Shown: one piece after another, positions 58,633 to 64,000 of the stretch | How positions within the stretch are numbered: the first letter of the stretch is position 1 | Layout of the letters: each line of letters begins with the position of its first letter | Assembly (NCBI GenBank): GCA_900317515.1 | Contig: ONHA01000021.1 | Location: forward strand, 20,823-84,822 | Origin: an uncultured Eubacteriales bacterium | GTDB taxonomy: Bacteria; Bacillota; Clostridia; Lachnospirales; Lachnospiraceae | Direction of reading: 5' to 3' | DNA: 64,000 nt | Translations under genes and position numbers: made by a program | Notes under the pieces: model-generated | What the model saw: only the letters and a program-made list of their open reading frames with translations | Told to the model about the DNA's origin: nothing | Databases searched by the model: none

Positions 58633-60897
58633 ATGGTTAAACTCTACGACGGCGGTGTCTATCTCGTAAACGGCACGGAAATCATGACCGATGCGGCGGA
58701 AGTTGCAGCCAAAACCGGCAAAAATGTCTGTCCGGAAGAGGCCCTGAAGGGCACGATGGCTTACGGGATCCTCGCAGCCCACAACAAGTCCGGCGACATG
58801 GAGCATCTGGAAATGAAATTCGACTCCATGACCAGCCACGACATCACCTATGTCGGCATCATCCAGACGGCCAGAGCTTCCGGAATGAAGGAGTTCCCGA
58901 TGCCCTACGTCCTCACCAACTGCCACAACTCCCTCTGCGCGGTCGGCGGCACGATCAACGAGGATGACCATATGTTTGCGCTCTCCGCGGCGCATAAGTA
59001 CGGCGGCATCTACGTTCCGACCAACATGGCCGTTATCCACAGCGTAAACCGCGAGCTCATGAGCGGCTGCGGCCGCATGATCCTCGGCTCCGACAGCCAC
59101 ACCCGCTACGGCGCTCTCGGAACCCTGGCGGTCGGCGAAGGCGGCGGCGAGCTCGCCAAGCAGCTGGTCGGACGCACCTACGACGTTGCCCGCCCGGGCG
59201 TTGTCGCGATCTACCTCACCGGTGCTCCGAAGCCGGGTGTCGGCCCGCAGGACGTCGCGCTCTCCATCATCGGCGCGGTCTATGCGAACGGCTACGTCAA
59301 GAACAAAGTCATGGAATTCGTCGGCCCGGGCATCGCAAGCCTGCCGGTCGAGTACAGAAACGGCATCGACGTCATGACGACCGAGACCACCTGCTGGTCC
59401 TCCATCTGGGTCACCGATGAGAAGACGGAAGAGTATTTCGCAATTCACGGCCGTCCGGAAGCCTACAGGAAGATGGATCCGGCGGAGATCACCTACTACG
59501 ACGGCTGCGTCTATGTCGATCTCTCCACCATCGAGTGCACAATCGCGCTTCCGATGCATCCCTCCTACGCAATGCCGATCCGCGAGCTCCTCGAGAACCC
59601 GGCAGAGATCATGCACGAGTACCAGGAGAAGGCCAACAAGCAGATCAAGGGCGCCACGATGGACCTCGATTCCAAGGTTCACGGCAAGGAGATCTGGGTC
59701 GACCAGGGTCTCGTAGCGGGCTGCTCCGGCGGTACGTTCGACAATGTCTGCGCGGTTGCGGACATCCTTCGCGGCAGAAGCTGCGGCAACGGCACATTTA
59801 CGATGAGCGTCTATCCGGGCTCCATGCCGGCTTACAGAGCGCTTCTTAAGAACGGCGCCCTCTACGACATCGCAGGCGCCGGCGCGATCATCCGCGAGTG
59901 CTTCTGCGGCCCGTGCTTCGGCGCAGGCGACACACCGGCGAACGGCGAGTTCTCGATCCGCCACACCACCAGAAACTTCCCGAACCGCGAAGGCTCCAAG
60001 CCGGGTGAAGGCCAGATGGCCAGCGTCGCCCTCATGGATGCCCGCTCGATCGCGGCTACGGCCGTCAACGGCGGAAGGCTTACTCCGGCTACCGACCTTG
60101 ACATCGAGTACACGACTCCGAAGTACTTCTTCGACGGCAGCGTCTACGAGAAGAGAATCTACAACGGCTACGGCAAGGCAGAGCCGGACTACGAGCTCAA
60201 GATGGGCCCGAACATCAAGGACTGGCCGGAGCAGCCGGCTCTCTCCGAGGACCTGCTCGTGAAGGTCGTCTCCTACATCACGGATCCGGTCACAACTACC
60301 GACGAGCTGATCCCGTCCGGTGAGACCTCCTCCTACCGCTCGAACCCGCTTCGCCTCGCAGAGTTTGCCCTTTCCCGCAAGGATCCGGCATACGTCGGCC
60401 GCGCGAAGGAAGTCCACGAAGTGGAAATCGCCCGTGAGAAGGGCGAGGGACTTCCGGAGGAAGTGAAGAACGTCTATGCAGCGCTTGAGAAAGTCGTCGC
60501 GGTTGATCCGGAAAATACGGTCATCGGCTCCACGATCTTCGCCAACAAGCCGGGCGACGGTTCCGCCCGCGAGCAGGCTGCCTCCTGCCAGAGAGTGCTC
60601 GGCGCTGCCGCCAACATCGCTCTCGAGTACGCGACCAAGCGCTATCGCTCCAACTGCATCAACTGGGGCATGGCGCCGCTCCTCACCAGGGAGCCGGATG
60701 CGTTCGAGCTCGGCGACTATGTCTTCGTTCCGGGCCTTCGAAAGAACATCCTCGGCAAGGTCAACGACTTTGACGCCTATGCGGTCAAGGCCGACGGCAC
60801 CGTGAGGAAGTTCGCGGTTTCCACCGGCGATCTTACGGACGCCGAGAGACAGATCATCGCGGACGGCTGCCTCATCAACTACTATCGCAATAACTGA
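58633..60897 (+). CDS. Aconitase-family hydratase, YbhJ-like
   Basis: 754 aa [4Fe-4S] hydratase. The ATG at 58633 follows AAAGGAGA; an upstream in-frame ATG at 58615 overlaps this site. The aconitase pattern is kept: GSDSHTRYGALGTLAVGEGG (about 149-168), first cluster Cys in AGCSGGTFDN (about 363-372), CGPCFGAG (about 433-440) and substrate-binding TTRNFPNREG. The C-terminal swivel domain appears from about residue 620. It is closer to E. coli YbhJ, an aconitase-family protein of undefined substrate, than to AcnA/B. Adjacent citDEF and the transporter suggest hydration or isomerisation of a tricarboxylate. Confidence 0.85.
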   Translation: MVKLYDGGVYLVNGTEIMTDAAEVAAKTGKNVCPEEALKGTMAYGILAAHNKSGDMEHLEMKFDSMTSHDITYVGIIQTARASGMKEFPMPYVLTNCHNSLCAVGGTINEDDHMFALSAAHKYGGIYVPTNMAVIHSVNRELMSGCGRMILGSDSHTRYGALGTLAVGEGGGELAKQLVGRTYDVARPGVVAIYLTGAPKPGVGPQDVALSIIGAVYANGYVKNKVMEFVGPGIASLPVEYRNGIDVMTTETTCWSSIWVTDEKTEEYFAIHGRPEAYRKMDPAEITYYDGCVYVDLSTIECTIALPMHPSYAMPIRELLENPAEIMHEYQEKANKQIKGATMDLDSKVHGKEIWVDQGLVAGCSGGTFDNVCAVADILRGRSCGNGTFTMSVYPGSMPAYRALLKNGALYDIAGAGAIIRECFCGPCFGAGDTPANGEFSIRHTTRNFPNREGSKPGEGQMASVALMDARSIAATAVNGGRLTPATDLDIEYTTPKYFFDGSVYEKRIYNGYGKAEPDYELKMGPNIKDWPEQPALSEDLLVKVVSYITDPVTTTDELIPSGETSSYRSNPLRLAEFALSRKDPAYVGRAKEVHEVEIAREKGEGLPEEVKNVYAALEKVVAVDPENTVIGSTIFANKPGDGSAREQAASCQRVLGAAANIALEYATKRYRSNCINWGMAPLLTREPDAFELGDYVFVPGLRKNILGKVNDFDAYAVKADGTVRKFAVSTGDLTDAERQIIADGCLINYYRNN

Positions 60898-60907
60898 ACT
60901 TAAGAGA

Positions 60908-60945
60908 AATGCCGGGAAGCGGGCCTCATGGCCTGCCCCGGCATT
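60908..60945 (+). terminator. Probable terminator after the hydratase gene
   Basis: Stem AATGCCGGG (60908-60916) with CCCGGCATT (60937-60945), enclosing a second GGCC-rich pairing, then CTTTG. The U tract is weak, so it may only attenuate. Confidence 0.6.
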
Positions 60946-60967
60946 CTTTGAAAGGCGAGATCGCAAA

Positions 60968-60985
60968 CCTTAATAATTATTAAGG
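60968..60985. promoter_or_regulatory. 18-bp perfect palindrome upstream of citDEF
   Basis: CCTTAATAATTATTAAGG equals its own reverse complement. It stands 33 bases before a -10-like TATAAT (61018-61023) and 78 bases before citD, a good position for an operator. Confidence 0.6.
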
Positions 60986-61062
60986 GAATTGCCCTCTTTT
61001 TCTTAAGATTGAACTTTTATAATAAGCGCAACATGAATTTCTACAATAAAGGAGGAATGCAA

Positions 61063-61362
61063 ATGGAAATCATTAAGCCTGCGGCAGCAGGGACCCTCGA
61101 GTCCAGCGACTGCCAGGTCACAGTGGAAAAGGGCGACGGCGGCATTGACTTCTCTCTTGAGAGCGCAGTCATCAACCAGTACGGCAACCAGATCCGGAAG
61201 GTCGTGTTCGAGACCCTCGAGAATCTCGGCATCGACAACGTGAAGATCAGGATCGTGGACAAGGGCGCTCTGGACTGCACGATCAAGGCCCGCATTGAAG
61301 GCGCCGTGTATCGCTCCGTTGACCAGTATGATAATCTTCCGTGGGGAGGTGCCATTCGATGA
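61063..61362 (+). CDS. citD: Citrate lyase acyl-carrier protein (gamma subunit)
   Basis: 99 aa. The carrier protein holds a phosphoribosyl-dephospho-CoA arm that passes acetyl groups between CitF and CitE. Starting at 61063, MEIIKPAAAGTLESSDCQV places the modified Ser at position 14, as in known CitD; GGAGG lies 7 bases before this ATG. The alternative ATG at 61057 would shift the Ser to 16. DNVKIRIVDKGALDCTIKARIEGAVYR is the conserved core. It overlaps citE by ATGA. The synthesis and attachment genes citX, citG and the ligase citC are not in this window. Confidence 0.94.
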   Translation: MEIIKPAAAGTLESSDCQVTVEKGDGGIDFSLESAVINQYGNQIRKVVFETLENLGIDNVKIRIVDKGALDCTIKARIEGAVYRSVDQYDNLPWGGAIR

Positions 61363-62261
61363 AAAACCCGAACAAACAGCGCTTAAGAAGAACCATGATG
61401 TTCCTGAACGCCCAGAAGCCTTCTCTGATCAAGGATCCTTATATCTACAAGCCGGACTCCATCATGCTTGACCTTGAGGATGCCGTTGCCGAGAATCAGA
61501 AGGACGCGGCCCGTTTCTCTCTGTATCACGCCTTAAAGACGATCGATTACAGAGGATGTGAGAGAGTCGTCCGTATCAACGGTCTGGACACTCCTTACTG
61601 GAAAGAAGACATCCGCTGCTCGGTCGCAGGCGGCGCGGACACGATCCGTATCCCGAAGACCGAGAGCGCACAGGACGTCAAGATGGTTGAATGGGAAATC
61701 GAGAAGGCAGAGAAGGAATTCGGACGTCCGGAAGGCTCCACCCTGATTATGGCCGCTCTGGAATCCGCCCGCGGCGTTATGAGAGCCCTCGATATCTGCG
61801 ACGCTTCCGAGCGTATGATGGGTATCGCCCTCTCCGGCGGCGACTACACCAAGGACCTCATGACCCATATCACCGGCACCGGCGTCGAGCTTATGGGCGC
61901 CCGCCAGAATATGATCATCGCAGCCCGTGCGGCTCACGTACAGTGCTTCGACACGGTCTTCACAAACCTCGACGATATGGAAGGCTTCCGCAAGGAAGTT
62001 GAGACGATCCACCTTATGGGCTTTGACGGCAAATCCATCATCAACCCGCGCCAGATCGACATCGTCCACGAGATCTTCACGCCGACCCAGAAGGAAATCA
62101 TCTTCGCTGAGAAGGTCGTCACCGAGATCGATACCAAGAAAGCCCAGGGCATCGGCGTATTCACGGTTGACGGCAAGATGATCGACATCGCTTTCTATGA
62201 CGGCGCTAAGAGAACCTTGAGACTGGCCAAAGCAGCAGGCGTTTATAAGGGGGAAGTGTGA
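61359..62261 (+). CDS. citE: Citrate lyase beta subunit (citryl-ACP lyase)
   Basis: 300 aa TIM-barrel HpcH/HpaI-type lyase that splits citryl-ACP to acetyl-ACP and oxaloacetate. RRTMMFLNAQKPSLI at the N-terminus, DSIMLDLEDAVAENQKDAAR (metal Glu/Asp, about residues 33-52), GCERVVRINGLDTPYW and ESARGVMRALDICDASERMMGIALSGGDYTKDL are typical. The start at 61359 has GGGGAGG upstream and overlaps the citD stop. Length is normal. Relatives act on citramalyl or malyl groups, so citrate itself is probable but not certain as substrate. Confidence 0.93.
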   Translation: MKNPNKQRLRRTMMFLNAQKPSLIKDPYIYKPDSIMLDLEDAVAENQKDAARFSLYHALKTIDYRGCERVVRINGLDTPYWKEDIRCSVAGGADTIRIPKTESAQDVKMVEWEIEKAEKEFGRPEGSTLIMAALESARGVMRALDICDASERMMGIALSGGDYTKDLMTHITGTGVELMGARQNMIIAARAAHVQCFDTVFTNLDDMEGFRKEVETIHLMGFDGKSIINPRQIDIVHEIFTPTQKEIIFAEKVVTEIDTKKAQGIGVFTVDGKMIDIAFYDGAKRTLRLAKAAGVYKGEV

Positions 62262-62262
62262 A

Positions 62263-63828
62263 ATGATTAATGCAGTAGGAAGAGAGATTCCGGATTATAT
62301 TTTAAATCAGACCGGCAAAAAGCCGTTCCAGGGCAGCTTCCATTATGACGGGACTATTTTCAAAAAGCACGGCCCGAACGTGAAAGTCGTCATGAACAAC
62401 AGCGGCAGCAAGCTGGTTCCGACCATCGACGAAGTCCTCGACAAGTGCGATGCCCATGACGGCATGGTCGTCAGCTTCCATCATCATTTCCGTGACGGCG
62501 ACAAGGTTGTCTGCCAGGTCATGGAAGCCATCCACAGAAGGGGCCTCAAGGACATCACGATCTGCGCGAGCTCCCTCGGCAAGGCTCACGATGCGCTCGT
62601 CCCGATGATCGAGGACGGCACCATCACCAACATCCAGTCTTCGGGTGTCCGCGGCAAGATCGGCCAGGCCATCTCCGAAGGCAAGCTGAAAGGCCTTGCG
62701 ATCATGCGCAGCCACGGCGGCCGTGTCCGCGCCCTGATGACCGGCGAAGTCAAGATCGACATCGCGTTCATCGGCTCTCCGACGGCTGACGAGTACGGCA
62801 ACCTCCGCGCGATCGGCGGCAAGAGCGACTGCGGCGTCCTTTCCTACGCGATGCCGGATTCGTTCCACGCAAACTGGGTCGTCGGCATCACGGACTGCCT
62901 TGTCCCGTACCCGAACTTCCCGGCTCACATCGGCCAGACCCGCGTCGACTATGTCGTCGTCGTCGACGAGATCGGCGATCCGAAGAAGATCGCGACCGGC
63001 GCAGCGAAGCCGACCACTGACCAGAGAAAGCTTCTCATGGCCGAGTACTGCACGCAGTTCGTCGTCAATACGCCCTACTTCAAGGACGGTTTCTCCTACC
63101 AGACCGGTGTCGGCGGCGCTTCCATCGCCTCCACTCTGTCCCTGACCAAGATCATGAAGGAGAGAAACATCCGCATGGGCTTCGGCGTCGGCGGTCTTAC
63201 CAAGGCTATGTGCGATCTTCTCCGCAATGACCAGGTCAACTGCCTGCTCGACGTTCAGGACTTTGATACATCGGCGGTTGAGTCTGTCAAGAACCTGAAG
63301 CATTTCCGCATTTCCGCGAGTGAGTACGCGAACCCGTTCAACAAGGGCGCGGTCGTCAACAAGCTCGACTTCGTCATCCTTGCAGCCCTCGAAGTTGACG
63401 TCAACTTCAACTGCAACGTCGTCGTCGGCTCCGACGGTGTCATCACGGGCGCGCAGGGCGGCCATCCGGATACGGCAGCCGGCGCAAAGTGCGCGATCGT
63501 CATCGCTCCGCTCCTTCAGGGCCGTATCCCGGCGATCTGCTCGGAAGTCACAACTGTTACCACACCGGGCGAGACGGTTGACGTTGTCGTCACCGATTAC
63601 GGTATCGCGATCAACCCGCGCCGCCAGGACCTCATCGAGTGCATGAAGGACGTCGATCTTCCGTTCAAGACGATCGAAGAGCTCCGCGACATCGCTTACT
63701 CGATCGTAGGCGAGCCGGAGAAGGTTCAGTTCGAGGACCGCATCGTCGGCATCATCGAGGCCCGCGACGGCACGATCATGGACGTCGTCCGCCAGATCAA
63801 GCCGTTTGAGTTCAGAGAAGAAGTATAA
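62263..63828 (+). CDS. citF: Citrate lyase alpha subunit (citrate:acetyl-ACP transferase)
   Basis: 521 aa. Swaps acetate on the carrier for citrate, beginning each cycle. CitF features: N-terminal MINAVGREIPDYILN, then HGPNVKVVMNNSGSKLVPTIDEVLDKCDAHDGMVVSFHHHFRDGD, the CoA-transferase-like fold with SHGGRVRALMTGEVKIDIAFIGSPTADEYGN, and SYQTGVGGASIAST. The stop of citE is 1 bp upstream of its ATG. The gene is followed by a good terminator, so the unit ends here and lacks the usual citXG downstream. Confidence 0.95.
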   Translation: MINAVGREIPDYILNQTGKKPFQGSFHYDGTIFKKHGPNVKVVMNNSGSKLVPTIDEVLDKCDAHDGMVVSFHHHFRDGDKVVCQVMEAIHRRGLKDITICASSLGKAHDALVPMIEDGTITNIQSSGVRGKIGQAISEGKLKGLAIMRSHGGRVRALMTGEVKIDIAFIGSPTADEYGNLRAIGGKSDCGVLSYAMPDSFHANWVVGITDCLVPYPNFPAHIGQTRVDYVVVVDEIGDPKKIATGAAKPTTDQRKLLMAEYCTQFVVNTPYFKDGFSYQTGVGGASIASTLSLTKIMKERNIRMGFGVGGLTKAMCDLLRNDQVNCLLDVQDFDTSAVESVKNLKHFRISASEYANPFNKGAVVNKLDFVILAALEVDVNFNCNVVVGSDGVITGAQGGHPDTAAGAKCAIVIAPLLQGRIPAICSEVTTVTTPGETVDVVVTDYGIAINPRRQDLIECMKDVDLPFKTIEELRDIAYSIVGEPEKVQFEDRIVGIIEARDGTIMDVVRQIKPFEFREEV

Positions 63829-63845
63829 AACACCAAAATAAAAAA

Positions 63846-63871
63846 GGCGGCGGAGCAATCCGCCGCTTTTT
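63846..63871. terminator. Bidirectional intrinsic terminator
   Basis: 8-bp GC stem GCGGCGGA/TCCGCCGC (63847-63854 with 63859-63866), GCAA loop, flanked by A and T tracts, between converging citF and the response regulator gene. Confidence 0.85.
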
Positions 63872-63892
63872 CTTAGATAAATTGTTTCGTCT

Positions 63893-64000
63893 TTACGGGA
63901 CGAAGCGGTAGCCCAGCCCACGCACCGTCACGATGTGCTGAGGCCTCTTGCTGTCGTCCTCGATCTTGCCGCGAAGGCGGTTGACGTAGACCATGATCGC
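63893..64000 (-). CDS. OmpR/PhoB-type response regulator, C-terminal fragment
   Basis: Only the last 35 codons are in the window. They read [20 protein letters not shown] followed by [10 protein letters not shown] and VP, the recognition helix and wing of the Trans_reg_C winged helix (R-x-K-I/L and T-V-R-G-x-G-Y-x-F). The receiver domain and start lie beyond the right edge. It converges on citF. Target genes unknown. Confidence 0.88.
   Translation of the reverse strand, partial: AIMVYVNRLRGKIEDDSKRPQHIVTVRGLGYRFVP

Noticed and set aside
58627-60966. 779-codon open frame on the minus strand
   Set aside because: Antisense of the YbhJ-like hydratase in GC-rich codons; the residues show no domain and the sense protein has full aconitase motifs.
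62302-63921. 539-codon open frame on the minus strand
   Set aside because: Antisense of citF and its terminator; composition dominated by Asp, Arg, Val and Ala from reversed codons.

Overview
The window looks like chromosome from a high-GC (roughly 60 percent by eye) anaerobic Firmicute of class Clostridia, probably near Lachnospiraceae. The evidence is strong AGGAGG ribosome sites, sigma-A promoters with extended -10 boxes, an ECF thiamine transporter under a TPP riboswitch, the Bacillus-type order holB-ricT-trmN-rsmI, BY-kinase exopolysaccharide control, CotH proteins and citrate lyase. No rRNA, tRNA, CRISPR, insertion sequence or prophage was recognised. Most genes are intact; those at the two window edges (holB, a response regulator) are cut.

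Layout. 1-8 kb: replication/RNA housekeeping (holB, ricT, trmN-like, rsmI), a cytidylate-kinase-like protein, RecQ, and an overlapping one-carbon trio (folD, formate/nitrite channel, 5-formyl-THF cyclo-ligase). 8-20 kb: cell-surface genes (a CotH/ricin-lectin protein, a Pro/Thr-repeat membrane-anchored protein, MscS, a lectin-bearing amidase) interleaved with pncB, a monooxygenase-like gene, a double-HTH regulator and a 27-codon gene with its own terminators. 20-23 kb: queT under a probable preQ1 switch, fumC, a multi-hairpin element and an orphan csoR. 23-41 kb: one long same-strand exopolysaccharide locus (glycosyltransferases, polymerase/ligase, flippase, two Wzz/BY-kinase fusions, acyltransferases). 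Embedded in it is a peptide-modification cassette with its own promoter: PqqD, radical SAM/SPASM, a 121-aa possible precursor, a terminator, an ABC exporter and an HPr-kinase-like protein. 41-51 kb: carB, a pseudouridine synthase, an RpiB-like protein, a phasin-like protein, a second CotH protein divergent from a GPH sugar transporter, and thiT. 51.1-51.5 kb: an AT-rich, purine-rich transcription unit with promoter and terminator but no ordinary gene. 51.6-56 kb: nitroreductase, an Xre/membrane pair, a LysR with a split chromate transporter, and a second LysR. 56-64 kb: a carboxylate catabolic region (amidohydrolase, MatC/DASS-type transporter, YbhJ-like aconitase-family hydratase, citDEF) and the end of an OmpR-type regulator.

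How it fits together. The strongest candidate for an undescribed system is the PqqD/radical-SAM/peptide/exporter/kinase cassette inside the polysaccharide locus. A glycosyltransferase in the same locus carries a nucleotidyltransferase domain of the type found with such peptide systems. Second is the orphan transcript at 51.2 kb. Third is the lactonase-hydratase-citrate-lyase gene set, which suggests uptake and cleavage of an unusual tricarboxylate or its lactone. An AT-rich octamer, AAATGAAA, also recurs through the window far more often than base composition predicts.
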